From positions 1 to 64,000 of the forward strand of contig SVDS01000007.1 of NCBI GenBank assembly GCA_015057715.1: a stretch of DNA of 64,000 nt, given 5' to 3'. The DNA comes from Paenibacillaceae bacterium. Its GTDB lineage: Bacteria > Bacillota > Clostridia > Lachnospirales > Lachnospiraceae. The notes under the pieces were generated by a model, which worked only from the letters and a program-made list of their open reading frames with translations, did no database searches and was not told the origin of the DNA. The translations under genes and the position numbers were made by a program. Shown in pieces: positions 25,605-34,038 of this stretch; position 1 is the first letter of the stretch, and each line of letters begins with the position of its first letter.

Positions 25605-25658
25605 CGTTTATATCACCGGCAAAAAGGTGTAAAGTTCGATAGGAAAGGAGCCACTGCG

Positions 25659-26477
25659 ATGAACCAGGTTGAAATTGGAAAATTTATTGCTAAATGTCGC
25701 AAGGAGAAAAAATTGACTCAGGCCCAATTAGCAGAAAAGTTTAATATTACAGACAGAGCTGTCTCTAAATGGGAAACAGGAAAAAGTATGCCTGATTCTT
25801 CTATAATGTTAGAACTTTGTGAAATATTAGGTATTACAGTTAATGATTTATTAAGCGGGGAGGTAGTTGTTACGGAAAATTATGAAAAAAAAGCAGATGA
25901 AAATTTAATTGCACTAAAAAGAAAAGATGAAAATAACATGAGTAAAAATATAATTATTTCAATTGTTTTTTCAATAGCTCTTTTAATAGGAATAATAGTG
26001 TGCGCCATTTGTGATATTGCAATATCTGGTGATTTAACGTGGTCTCTCATTCCCATCAGTTCCATTATTTTTACCTGGGTTGTATCGTACCCAATTATTA
26101 TATCAGGGAGGAAGGGAATTAATGGAAGCCTGATATCAGTAAGTATCTTTATCATTCCATATTTATTTATATTGAGAAGCCTTATAAAAATTAATGCTAT
26201 TTTTTCAGTTGGTGCAATTATGGCAATTATTTCGACAGTGTACTTATGGATCTTATTTGTGATTTTCAATCGCTTAAGAGAAAGAAAATTAGTTGCTGGA
26301 GGAATAACTTTTTTGTTATCCATTCCATTCATGTTAATTATAAATGTAATATTATCAAGAATGATATCTGAACCTATAATTGATATATGGGATTTACTGT
26401 CAGCATTCATATTATTGATATTTGCATTCACGTTCTTTGTTTGTGATTATGCTAAAAATAAAGGATTGGTAAAGTAA
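25659..26477 (+). CDS. XRE-family regulator fused to a membrane domain
   Basis: The protein has 272 residues. I placed the start at 25659, where AAAGGAG precedes MNQVEIG; an open extension upstream lacks a site. Residues 5-60 are a Cro/C1-type helix-turn-helix (KKLTQAQLAEKFNITDRAVSKWETGKSMPD). The C-terminal 170 residues contain about six hydrophobic helices. This build, a DNA-binding head on a multi-pass membrane tail, is common in Clostridia and is often involved in stress or antimicrobial responses. Nothing adjacent identifies the target. Confidence 0.85.
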   Translation: MNQVEIGKFIAKCRKEKKLTQAQLAEKFNITDRAVSKWETGKSMPDSSIMLELCEILGITVNDLLSGEVVVTENYEKKADENLIALKRKDENNMSKNIIISIVFSIALLIGIIVCAICDIAISGDLTWSLIPISSIIFTWVVSYPIIISGRKGINGSLISVSIFIIPYLFILRSLIKINAIFSVGAIMAIISTVYLWILFVIFNRLRERKLVAGGITFLLSIPFMLIINVILSRMISEPIIDIWDLLSAFILLIFAFTFFVCDYAKNKGLVK

Positions 26478-26503
26478 CAAAAAAGGACACTTCTATGACG
26501 CAA

Positions 26504-26536
26504 GGAAATCCCGGTGCTGTGTACCACGGGATTTCC
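26504..26536. terminator. Hairpin between XRE and GNAT genes
   Basis: GGAAATCCCGGT pairs with ACCACGGGATTTCC, with one bulge. It lies between convergent genes and resembles the terminator at 19948 in arm sequence and GTGCT loop, but lacks a T run on the plus strand. Confidence 0.55.
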
Positions 26537-26553
26537 TGCCTTACTATTGTTAT

Positions 26554-26967
26554 TTATAGAGATTTGGTAAAGTAATAGCGCTTTCCTGTTACTGGATAGT
26601 TCTCTAATGTGAAGACTTCCCTGTATCCATGTTTCTTATAAAACTGAGGCGCCTGAAAACTAAAAGTATCTAAAAATGAATACTTACAACCACGTTCTTT
26701 TGCAGTTTCTTCTGCCTGTTTTAAAATTTCACTTCCGATCTGCTTTCCCCGTAACTCTTTGCTTACCCACAGATATTTTACAAACAGCCAGTTTCCATGG
26801 GTGCTGCCGATTAACCCTGCAATTTTTCTACCTGTTTCATCCGGAAGATAGATCCCCAGATCCCTGGGATTTTTGTCTTCAATTCTTTCTAAATTATATT
26901 CCAGCAAGCCGTCAAAAATATATTTTTCATCGGTTTCATGAATAGTATCTGTTATCTCGAAAATCAT
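26554..26967 (-). CDS. GNAT family N-acetyltransferase
   Basis: The protein has 137 residues, with AAAGGAG before the start. The core of the GNAT fold is visible. VKYLWVSKELRGKQIGSEILKQAEETA supplies the acetyl-CoA pyrophosphate loop (Arg-Gly-Lys-Gln-Ile-Gly), followed by GCKYSFLDTFSFQAPQFYKKHGY. The wording resembles small acetyltransferases of broad or unknown substrate. It is monocistronic. Confidence 0.85.
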   Translation of the reverse strand: MIFEITDTIHETDEKYIFDGLLEYNLERIEDKNPRDLGIYLPDETGRKIAGLIGSTHGNWLFVKYLWVSKELRGKQIGSEILKQAEETAKERGCKYSFLDTFSFQAPQFYKKHGYREVFTLENYPVTGKRYYFTKSL

Positions 26968-27010
26968 TAACTTTAATCTCCTTTATACTCAGGCGGTTTG
27001 ATTTTTACTT

Positions 27011-27081
27011 TATCAGAGCATATCACATTTACAAACAGGTTTCTACCATTTTTATACAGTTATTTACAGGAGTGTACTTGA
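27011..27081 (+). repeat. Copy 2 of the 71-base promoter-region repeat
   Basis: It matches 25410-25480 with nine differences, most of them in one block of ten bases. Its 3' end runs into the TTGACA of the CLC promoter. Confidence 0.75.
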
Positions 27082-27106
27082 CAAGGTCTGAAAAAGAAAG
27101 TAAACT
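27078..27106 (+). promoter_or_regulatory. Predicted promoter of the CLC gene
   Basis: TTGACA and TAAACT are separated by 17 bases. The ATG is at 27168, with AAGGAG at its ribosome site. No fluoride (crcB) riboswitch pattern is visible between them. Confidence 0.6.
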
Positions 27107-27167
27107 TAGTACTATTTTGAATATACGGAAATGATCAGTTATTTTTTTATTAAGGAGTGAAATTACA

Positions 27168-28382
27168 ATGTTTTTAGAAAAGTTGAAAAATATAAGGCAG
27201 CTTTTTATATTGGGGATATGTGCAGTGGTAATCGGAGCTGTAGTAGGAGTACTTGATGCAGGTTTTGGTAAAATGCTGATTTTTTTAACCGGTGTCCGGG
27301 AACGCTATTTTTTCCCCCTTATATTATTTTTACCGGCAGCAGGAGTAATCATAGCCAAAGCATATTCTTTGTTTGGGGGGAAATGTGTAAAAGGAATGGG
27401 GCTGGTTTTTCAGGTGGGTCATGGAGAGGAAGAAGAAATTCCGCTGCGGCTGATCCCTTTTACAGTAATCGGCACATGGCTGACCCATCTTTTTGGCGGC
27501 AGCGCTGGACGTGAAGGTGTTGCAGTACAGATTGGTGCAACAGTTTCTCACTGGGTGGGCCGTAGACTGAACATGGTTTCCCATTCAAAGGTATTTCTGA
27601 TCACAGGTATGGCAGCTGGATTCTCCGGATTGTTTCAGACCCCCATTGCCGCATGCTTCTTTGCACTTGAAGTATTAATCGCGGGTTCTTTGCAGTATAC
27701 TGCTTTATTCCCTGCAGTCATTGCAGCTTTTGTGGCAGCCTGGGTTTCCGGCGGCCTGGGTCTGGAAAAATTTCATTATAATCTTCAGACACAGATACAG
27801 TTGGATCCTGTATTTATTATAAAATTGATTTTATCAGGGATTATTTTTGGTTTGGTGGGCGCAATGTTCGCACATGGCTTAAAACTGGTGAAGGACAAAT
27901 TAAATAACCGGTTTAAGAGTCCTGTCAGTAAAATAGCCATAATAGGAACATTCCTGGTGATTTTATTGATTCTGTCAGGAATGGGACGGTATTCCGGTCT
28001 TGGTACAAACCTGATTTCTGCAAGCTTTCATGGCGATAAGATATACCAGTGGGACTGGATTTTAAAATTTGTTTTAACAATAATTACATTGGCAGCGGGA
28101 TTTCAGGGAGGAGAAGTTACCCCTCTGTTCTCCATTGGATCAAGTCTTGGAACTGCTCTGGCGGTGATACTTGGCCTGCCCGTTGAATTTGCTGCGGCAT
28201 TGGGATATACGGCAGTTTTCGGCAGTGCTACCAATACTCTTTTGGCTCCTGTTTTTATAGGAGCAGAGGTTTTTGGATATTCTTATGTGCCGTATTTTTT
28301 CCTGGTATGCTGCGTGGCTTATGTCTTTAACGATAACAAGTCCATCTATTCTGCTCAAAAAAATCTACAGGATATGCTATGA
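27168..28382 (+). CDS. CLC-family anion transporter, fluoride-type features
   Basis: The protein has 404 residues and about ten membrane helices. The conserved GSAGREG near residue 111 holds the gating Glu, and GMAAGFSGLFQTPIAACFFALE and FQGGEVTPLF are the other CLC landmarks. The first selectivity motif, normally GSGIP, reads KGMGLVFQVG. A Met in this region is characteristic of the CLC-F branch of fluoride/proton antiporters. It is the same short length as those proteins. It would protect the cell from fluoride. It is monocistronic, followed 74 bases later by a kinase gene. Confidence 0.8.
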   Translation: MFLEKLKNIRQLFILGICAVVIGAVVGVLDAGFGKMLIFLTGVRERYFFPLILFLPAAGVIIAKAYSLFGGKCVKGMGLVFQVGHGEEEEIPLRLIPFTVIGTWLTHLFGGSAGREGVAVQIGATVSHWVGRRLNMVSHSKVFLITGMAAGFSGLFQTPIAACFFALEVLIAGSLQYTALFPAVIAAFVAAWVSGGLGLEKFHYNLQTQIQLDPVFIIKLILSGIIFGLVGAMFAHGLKLVKDKLNNRFKSPVSKIAIIGTFLVILLILSGMGRYSGLGTNLISASFHGDKIYQWDWILKFVLTIITLAAGFQGGEVTPLFSIGSSLGTALAVILGLPVEFAAALGYTAVFGSATNTLLAPVFIGAEVFGYSYVPYFFLVCCVAYVFNDNKSIYSAQKNLQDML

Positions 28383-28456
28383 TTAACAATCGTGATATAA
28401 TAGGTGGGAAGTGAGTGGAATATCCGGATTTAAAACAGGACAGGAGTGTGATAAAT

Positions 28457-29041
28457 ATGAAACGATTGATTTTAGTAACATCCCCTCCGGCAAGCGGTAA
28501 AACATATATATCCAAACAGCTTGCCAGGAATTTAAAGCATGTTGTTTATCTTGACAAGGATACTCTGATTGTTTTATCCAAGCAGATATTCGAGGTAGCC
28601 GGTCAGGAATACAACAGAAGTTCTGATTTTTTTGAGGCCAATATCCGGGATTATGAGTATATGGCAATCGTTGATCTTGCCATGGAAGCTTTGGACTATG
28701 ATGATATTGTTCTGATTAATGCCCCATTTACAAGAGAAATAAGAGATATCGGGTATATGAATGCCCTGCGGGAAAGGCTGGCAGAAAAAGATGCAAAGCT
28801 TACCGTAATATGGGTTCAGACAGATGTGGAAGTATGCAGGCAGAGGATGATTGAGCGAAATAGTGACCGGGACCAGTGGAAGCTGGACCATTGGGAAGAA
28901 TATATAGCAGGTGTTAATTTTGAAATACCAGAAGAATTAGACGATCCAGACTGTAACGATGATCTGTTAATCTTTAAAAATTCCTCGGATACCGAATTTC
29001 AGGCATCCATGAAAGAAATATTAGATATTATTGAAAGCTAG
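28457..29041 (+). CDS. P-loop kinase-like protein
   Basis: The protein has 194 residues, from the ATG at 28457 with AGGAG ten bases upstream; a GTG at 28415 is an alternative. It has Walker A SPPASGKT near residues 8-15, KDTLIVLSK, VLINAPFTREI and a lid-like CRQRMIERNSDRDQWK. It belongs with small AAA/zeta-toxin-like or metabolite kinases of the P-loop group. No toxin-antitoxin partner is present, and the substrate is unknown. Confidence 0.75.
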   Translation: MKRLILVTSPPASGKTYISKQLARNLKHVVYLDKDTLIVLSKQIFEVAGQEYNRSSDFFEANIRDYEYMAIVDLAMEALDYDDIVLINAPFTREIRDIGYMNALRERLAEKDAKLTVIWVQTDVEVCRQRMIERNSDRDQWKLDHWEEYIAGVNFEIPEELDDPDCNDDLLIFKNSSDTEFQASMKEILDIIES

Positions 29042-29043
29042 CA

Positions 29044-29087
29044 AAACAGGCTGACTCCAAAAAATGAAGTCAGTCTGTTTTATTTTT
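29044..29087 (+). terminator. Terminator after the P-loop kinase gene
   Basis: AAACAGGCTGACT and AGTCAGTCTGTTT form a near-perfect stem followed by TTTATTTTT. It lies between convergent genes. Confidence 0.85.
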
Positions 29088-29113
29088 GATTGATAGTTAC
29101 AAAAAGTAATAGA

Positions 29114-29773
29114 TTATTTTTTTACTGCAACAATCATTCCGTCTCCAATTGGTAGCAGCGTGCTGCTCAGTTCCGTAGAATTTACCACAATGTGGTTGAA
29201 CTCACCAACAGGTTTCACCTGATCCCCCCACTTTGAATCTAAGTCCATCACAGGAAATAAGGCATCATCGGCAATGAAAACACCGCCAGGTTTTAGAATC
29301 CGGATACAATCCTTAAGCAGACAGGGGTAAAGCTGTTTATCCACATCCTGAAAAATAAAATCAAAAGAGGCATCTGAAAAGCCAGGGACAATCTGGCATG
29401 CATCACCCTCCAGGATTTGTATGGTATTGTCAACGCCTGAGCGAACAAAATTATTTTTCGCCTGTGCAGCAGTAGCAGGATCATACTCAATTGTAGTGAT
29501 GATTCCTCCATACTCTCTGGCAGTCAGTGCCATGGAAGTTGTCGAAAATCCGATGCTGGTACCAATTTCAAGGATAGTCTTTGGCTTTTTCATCTGTAAT
29601 ATTAATTGCAGAAAGCGGGCCGTGCTGTCATCCACAACCGGTACAAAATCTTTCCAACCGGTTTTGCTTACAAATTCTTTTTTTTGCAGAAATGCTGTAA
29701 CACTGTACAGATCTTCGATGTAAGTCTGATATCTTTCCAATGTATCAGTCTCCAAATCCAATTCTTTTCTCAT
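29114..29773 (-). CDS. O-methyltransferase (class I, SAM-dependent)
   Basis: The protein has 219 residues, starting at 29773 behind AAAGGAGA; the frame continues upstream without a ribosome site. The SAM motif ILEIGTSIGFST is near residue 67, the acidic residue binding the ribose is in TTIEYD, and FDFIFQDVDKQLYP and ILKPGGVFIADDALF complete the fold. It resembles the catechol/caffeoyl-CoA O-methyltransferase family and the TrmR-like tRNA methyltransferases of Bacillota. No partner gene is present. Confidence 0.85.
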   Translation of the reverse strand: MRKELDLETDTLERYQTYIEDLYSVTAFLQKKEFVSKTGWKDFVPVVDDSTARFLQLILQMKKPKTILEIGTSIGFSTTSMALTAREYGGIITTIEYDPATAAQAKNNFVRSGVDNTIQILEGDACQIVPGFSDASFDFIFQDVDKQLYPCLLKDCIRILKPGGVFIADDALFPVMDLDSKWGDQVKPVGEFNHIVVNSTELSSTLLPIGDGMIVAVKK

Positions 29774-29966
29774 AGCTTTTATCTCCTTTTTATTAATATT
29801 CCTGCCTGAAGGAGAACACAAAAAACACACCCTCCAACCATGCAGGTCAGACAGTGCGTTGGCTTACGTGAACGCTTACGAGAATTATGTATTGACAGTA
29901 TACATTAATCTAAAAATTAAATCAATCATCAAATAATGAAAAATAGGCTGTCAGAAAAATCTTATA

Positions 29967-29995
29967 TTGACTAACATATCATAATGTTATATCAT
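29967..29995 (+). promoter_or_regulatory. Predicted promoter of the ferredoxin membrane protein
   Basis: TTGACT and TATCAT are spaced by 17 bases, 77 bases ahead of the 30072 start codon. Confidence 0.5.
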
Positions 29996-30071
29996 TAAAA
30001 TACATAAAATAGATCCGGTAACTGCCATCATATCAATAACAGGCTTATAATTAAAAAAGGAGTATACTATA

Positions 30072-30782
30072 ATGAGACAACGAGTTCGTAAAGGTATTTT
30101 AGTTTTTTCTGCTTTAATGTTTCCAATGACATTTTTTCTTTTATCCCCTTTTGTTATTGTTTTATCTGCCACACAAGGTGTTTTAAATGGAAGTGCAATG
30201 ATTTTTGGTTTACTCCTGATATTTTCGGTTGTTGGAAGCCGGCTTTTCTGCGGATGGCTTTGCCCTGGAGGTGCTGTGCAGGATTTTATTGCCGGTGCTA
30301 ACAGCCGACACTGGAACAGCAGGTGGAAGAATATGACCAAGTATATGATCTGGCTGGTTTGGTTTTCATTCATCGTTTTTCTTTGGATACATAATCGTCC
30401 ATTAAAAGCAGATTTCCTGTATTTTTTAGACATTAATGCACTATACCTTATCATTTATGGAATTGTGATGTCGATTATCTATTTATTTACTCTGATGACT
30501 GGCAAACGTGGAATGTGCCATAGTCTTTGCTGGATGGCTCCGTTTATGGTAATTGGCGAAACAATAGCGGACACTCTTCATATACCAAGATTCCGGTTGA
30601 AAGCGAAACCCAATAACTGCGTCTCCTGTGGCAAATGCAGCAAGATCTGTCCAATGGGGCTTAATATAGCTGAGATGGTTAAATCAGGAAGAGTAGATAG
30701 TACGGAATGTATTAACTGCCTGGAATGCGTGGATGGATGTCCAAAGAAAGCAATAGAATTTGGAATATGCAGGAAACCGTGA
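30072..30782 (+). CDS. NapH/MauN-like membrane ferredoxin
   Basis: The protein has 236 residues, with AAAGGAG before the ATG. Four or more membrane helices surround the CGWLCPGGAVQD motif near residue 60, typical of NapH/NosR/CcoG-type proteins. Two C-terminal four-iron clusters follow (CVSCGKCSKICPMG and CINCLECVDGCPKK). Such proteins pass electrons across or into the membrane. No reductase, FMN-binding or heme partner lies nearby, so the acceptor is unknown. Confidence 0.88.
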   Translation: MRQRVRKGILVFSALMFPMTFFLLSPFVIVLSATQGVLNGSAMIFGLLLIFSVVGSRLFCGWLCPGGAVQDFIAGANSRHWNSRWKNMTKYMIWLVWFSFIVFLWIHNRPLKADFLYFLDINALYLIIYGIVMSIIYLFTLMTGKRGMCHSLCWMAPFMVIGETIADTLHIPRFRLKAKPNNCVSCGKCSKICPMGLNIAEMVKSGRVDSTECINCLECVDGCPKKAIEFGICRKP

Positions 30783-30820
30783 TACATAAAGGAACGGTAT
30801 TTGTTTTCCCGGCTTTCAAC

Positions 30821-30849
30821 AGTATAAAAGCTTAAATAAGTTTTATACT
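30821..30849 (+). promoter_or_regulatory. Inverted repeat before the metallophosphoesterase gene
   Basis: AGTATAAAA and TTTTATACT are perfect nine-base arms separated by 11 bases, about 27 bases ahead of the start codon at 30876. It may be an operator or the terminator of the preceding gene. Confidence 0.4.
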
Positions 30850-30875
30850 AATAAAAAAGTCAAATTGGAGTTCAT

Positions 30876-31790
30876 ATGAAAGCAAATAAGAGACTGACAA
30901 AAACATTTAAAAACGCTGAAACCATAACCTTTGATAAAAATTCTAAATTTATATTTTTTAGTGACAGCCACCGTGGGGATGACAGCGTTTCAGATGAATT
31001 TATCCGGAACCAGAACATTTTTTTACATGCTTTAAATTATTATTACAAAGAAAACTATGTTTATGTAGAAGTGGGCGACGGCGATGAATTATGGGAATAT
31101 AAAAATTTCAGTGTCATAAGGCTGGCCCACACGGATGTGTTTACTGTAATGAAGAAGTTTTATGATTCCGGGCGGTTCCTCATGTTATATGGGAATCATA
31201 ATATTTATCTTAAATCCAAACATTTTGTAAAAGCCAATTATTATCAATTTTATGATTATTACAATCAAAAGACGGTAGATTTATTTAAGGGAATCAAACC
31301 AAAAGAGGCTTTGGTTTTACAATATAAAGAAAACGGGCAGAAGATCTTTGTACTTCATGGACATCAGGGAGATGTTATGAACGATCAGCTATGGGTTGTG
31401 TCTATGCTGCTGCTGCGCTATTTTTGGAGATATCTCCATCTGGTGGGTTTTGACAATCCCACAAGCCCTGCCCGTAATTTGTTTAAGAGGCATAAGATAG
31501 AACGGATCTATGATGAATGGATTAAGAAAAAAAAGGTTATGCTGATCTGCGGTCATACCCACAGGCCTAAATTCCCAAATGAAAATGATCTCCCCTATTT
31601 TAACACTGGCTGCTGTACCCGGACAAGAGGAATATCAGGTATTGAGATAATTAATGGTGAGATTCTGATGGTTGACTGGAGGATCGCAGCCGATGAAGAA
31701 GGCGGGCTTAAAGTCCTCCGTACTGTGGTCAGAGGACCGGAGCCCATTGAAAAATACAATAACAGGAAAAAAACAGACATTCTAAAATAA
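30876..31790 (+). CDS. Calcineurin-like metallophosphoesterase
   Basis: The protein has 304 residues. All metal-binding signatures are present in order: FSDSHRGDD, EVGDGDELWE, YGNHNIYLK, LHGHQGD and ICGHTHRPKF. This order fits cytosolic phosphoesterases related to serine/threonine phosphatases and the LpxH-like group. The organism has no evident lipid A, so a nucleotide or protein substrate is more likely. Its last 9 bases overlap the convergent sensor kinase gene. Confidence 0.88.
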   Translation: MKANKRLTKTFKNAETITFDKNSKFIFFSDSHRGDDSVSDEFIRNQNIFLHALNYYYKENYVYVEVGDGDELWEYKNFSVIRLAHTDVFTVMKKFYDSGRFLMLYGNHNIYLKSKHFVKANYYQFYDYYNQKTVDLFKGIKPKEALVLQYKENGQKIFVLHGHQGDVMNDQLWVVSMLLLRYFWRYLHLVGFDNPTSPARNLFKRHKIERIYDEWIKKKKVMLICGHTHRPKFPNENDLPYFNTGCCTRTRGISGIEIINGEILMVDWRIAADEEGGLKVLRTVVRGPEPIEKYNNRKKTDILK

Positions 31791-33173
31791 TATTTCAAAA
31801 ACAGCTCCCTGTTCCTGGTTATACGCTTTAATTCTGCCGTTCAGCAGCTCTGCTGCAGATTTTGCGATAGCAAGCCCTAAACCGAAATTACCATTTTTTC
31901 CTTTATAGAAACGGTCGAAGATAAAGGGAATGTCGTTTTGGGGAATGCCATCTCCGTCATCTGATATGATTAAAGAGACGATTCCGCCTTTTTTTTCCAG
32001 GGAGATGGTTACTTTCTGTCTGGCATAGCGCATGCAGTTGGATACGATGTTAATAACTGCCTGAGAGAGAATCACATCGTCAGTCTGAATCATTACGTCA
32101 TATTCCGGCAGAAGCAGTTCTAACTGTTTCTCTGATTTAGCCGCCAGCCCCATAAGCCGCTGGGTATAATCTTTTAATAAATGACACAGGTTGACCTCTT
32201 CCCACTGTGGTTTGTAAGTTCCGCTTTCGTAGCGGGAGAGTGTGAGCAGTTCACTCACAAGTTCGTTTAAGCGTATGCTTTCACGTTTGATAATCTGAGC
32301 TGCTTCTTTTGTATCAGGGAATATGCCGCTTTCAATTCCTTCGGCATACCCCTGAATGGACATGAGTGGGGTTCGAAGTTCATGAGAAGCATTTTGCAGA
32401 AATGTCTTCTGATTTTTGTCATAGGTCTCCAGCCTTCCCACCATGATACAGATGTTATCATAAAGTTGTTTAAATTCCAGGGTATCCTGAGGAATGGTGA
32501 AATGGCTCACATCAAAATCCCCCTGTCCGATCTGCAGGGAAAGCACACCAAGCCTGGTAATAGGGACTGTAATATGTTCCGCAATTTTCTCTGAAAAATA
32601 GATGGCGATCAGGATACCAAGAAGCATGATGGCAAAAAGGATGAGATTGACTGCTCCCAGATATTTATTCATTCGGTCTGCCGGAAGGACAAATACGGCG
32701 GTTAGATTGCTTAAATCGTCATTGTTCAGGGAATAGGCGATGGTGAAGTACTTTTTACCGTTTACAGGAATGGTGTAAACGGTGCCCTGGTTCATCTCAA
32801 GATACTGATCCTTTATGACATCTAAATATGCAATCTGAGAGGGGGCAAGCTTTATCTGTGATGGAAATACAGGTTTTGCATTCCGGTCCAGAAGATAGAA
32901 ATCCATACCTTGTGAAAAATGAGAGGATTTAAGGGCCATGAGGATATTCCTTGCCATAATCAATGCTTTCTTCTCTGAGGGCTGGCCTCCGTCTGTTTCC
33001 AGTTCACTTTTTATTTCTTTTTCCACTGCACGGATTGTAGTTTTTAATTCATTTTTGGCAGTTGCATTGCTGTAAATCCGAAAGGAAAGATTAAATAATA
33101 TAAGGGTGGCCAGCGGAATCAGTATGAGAAGGATTAAAAATGGCTTCTGGATTTTATTTTTTATACTCTTCAT
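31782..33173 (-). CDS. Sensor histidine kinase paired with the regulator at 33154
   Basis: The protein has 463 residues. Membrane helices lie at about 11-32 and 175-193 and flank an extracellular sensor of about 140 residues. HAMP follows, then HisKA with His264 in ASHELRTPLMSIQGY, and an ATPase domain with GNFGLGLAIAKS. It starts behind TAGGAGA and overlaps the end of the response regulator gene by 20 bases. With the divergent Ala/Lys-repeat gene it forms a small envelope-stress-like unit. Confidence 0.9.
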   Translation of the reverse strand: MKSIKNKIQKPFLILLILIPLATLILFNLSFRIYSNATAKNELKTTIRAVEKEIKSELETDGGQPSEKKALIMARNILMALKSSHFSQGMDFYLLDRNAKPVFPSQIKLAPSQIAYLDVIKDQYLEMNQGTVYTIPVNGKKYFTIAYSLNNDDLSNLTAVFVLPADRMNKYLGAVNLILFAIMLLGILIAIYFSEKIAEHITVPITRLGVLSLQIGQGDFDVSHFTIPQDTLEFKQLYDNICIMVGRLETYDKNQKTFLQNASHELRTPLMSIQGYAEGIESGIFPDTKEAAQIIKRESIRLNELVSELLTLSRYESGTYKPQWEEVNLCHLLKDYTQRLMGLAAKSEKQLELLLPEYDVMIQTDDVILSQAVINIVSNCMRYARQKVTISLEKKGGIVSLIISDDGDGIPQNDIPFIFDRFYKGKNGNFGLGLAIAKSAAELLNGRIKAYNQEQGAVFEILF

Positions 33174-33867
33174 GGGTATCTCCTAATTCCAGGCGGAAAC
33201 CAAAACCCCAGACAGACTGTATTTTTACATCTGCTTCCGCAGCCGCCAGTTTTTTTCGCAGTCTTTTAATCACATCATCGGTTGCTCTGGTATCTGCTTC
33301 AAAATCAAATTTCCAGACATGCTTTAGCAACTCTTCCCTGGACACTGCCTGTTCCTTTCTTTCCAATAAATAGACCATAAGGGCGAATTCCGTGGGAGTA
33401 ACATCAAGTGTCTTTCCGTTAACGGAAAACTCTCTTTTATTTACATCAGCCTTAATATTTCCGAAAAGATAGATATCTCCCTTGTAGCTGCCTAAGTCCA
33501 ACTCCATCCTACGAAACAGCGCTTTTACTCTGGTTACAAGCTCCATAGGAGAAAAAGGCTTTGTTAAGTAATCATCAGATCCTAAGGTGATTCCGGCTAT
33601 GCGGTCTGCTTCGCTGTCTCTGGCAGAAACAATTACAATCAGTGCATTACTTCTTTTCCTGATCTCGCGGCACAATACCAGCCCGTCCGTACCAGGCATC
33701 ATAACATCTAGGATTACCATATCTGAAGGATTTTTATCAAAGGCGGCATACAATTGGTCTCCGTCTGGAAATGTCTGTACCTCAAACCCCTCAGCAGCCA
33801 GAAAAAGCTGTATTAAATCCCTGATGGGCTGTTCGTCATCTGCAAGGTAAATTCGTTTCTTTTCCAT
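33154..33867 (-). CDS. OmpR-family response regulator
   Basis: The protein has 237 residues. The receiver carries LADDEQ, the phospho-Asp in MVILDVMMPGTDG and TKPFSPMEL. The winged helix (about 135-230) ends with VWGFGFRLE. The start is behind AAGGAAGGG. The divergent gene at 34039 has an 11-base-spaced direct repeat just before its -35, the usual form of binding site for this family, and is the likely target. Confidence 0.9.
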   Translation of the reverse strand: MEKKRIYLADDEQPIRDLIQLFLAAEGFEVQTFPDGDQLYAAFDKNPSDMVILDVMMPGTDGLVLCREIRKRSNALIVIVSARDSEADRIAGITLGSDDYLTKPFSPMELVTRVKALFRRMELDLGSYKGDIYLFGNIKADVNKREFSVNGKTLDVTPTEFALMVYLLERKEQAVSREELLKHVWKFDFEADTRATDDVIKRLRKKLAAAEADVKIQSVWGFGFRLELGDTHEEYKK

Positions 33868-33934
33868 TTATCTATAACCCTTCCTTTCGGCTGTTTCGTT
33901 TATTTTATCATTTTCTATTTGGAATTCATAGAGC

Positions 33935-33991
33935 TGCCACAATTTTGCCACAGTTTCACCTTTGAAATGCGTCAGTAAATGGTAGTATGAT
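33935..33991 (+). promoter_or_regulatory. Promoter with 11-base-spaced direct repeat ahead of the Ala/Lys protein
   Basis: TGCCACA occurs at 33935-33941 and again at 33946-33952, one helical turn apart (TGCCACAATTT then TGCCACAGTTT). Ten bases later come TTGAAA (33962) and TATGAT (33986), spaced by 18. OmpR-type regulators bind such tandem half-sites, so the divergent regulator probably controls both directions. Confidence 0.65.
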
Positions 33992-34038
33992 TTCAAACAG
34001 AAAAGAAAAAATCTCCCCCAATGAAAGGAATAACAATT

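Larger units (their letters stand above)
25342..25658. other. Intergenic region with promoter repeat and hairpin
   Basis: This gap of 317 bases lies between the divergent kinase and XRE genes. It holds copy 1 of a 71-base repeat (25410-25480), a TATAAT at 25494-25499 without a well-spaced -35, and an inverted repeat at 25568-25604. No small gene is convincing. Confidence 0.6.

Noticed and set aside
27107..27167. Fluoride riboswitch before the CLC gene
   Set aside because: I looked for the conserved crcB core between promoter and start and did not find it.
29831..29966. T-box or other leader riboswitch before the O-methyltransferase
   Set aside because: A short repeated CGTAAGC and CACGTAAGC pattern is present on the minus strand, but no T-box consensus or terminator/antiterminator pair.
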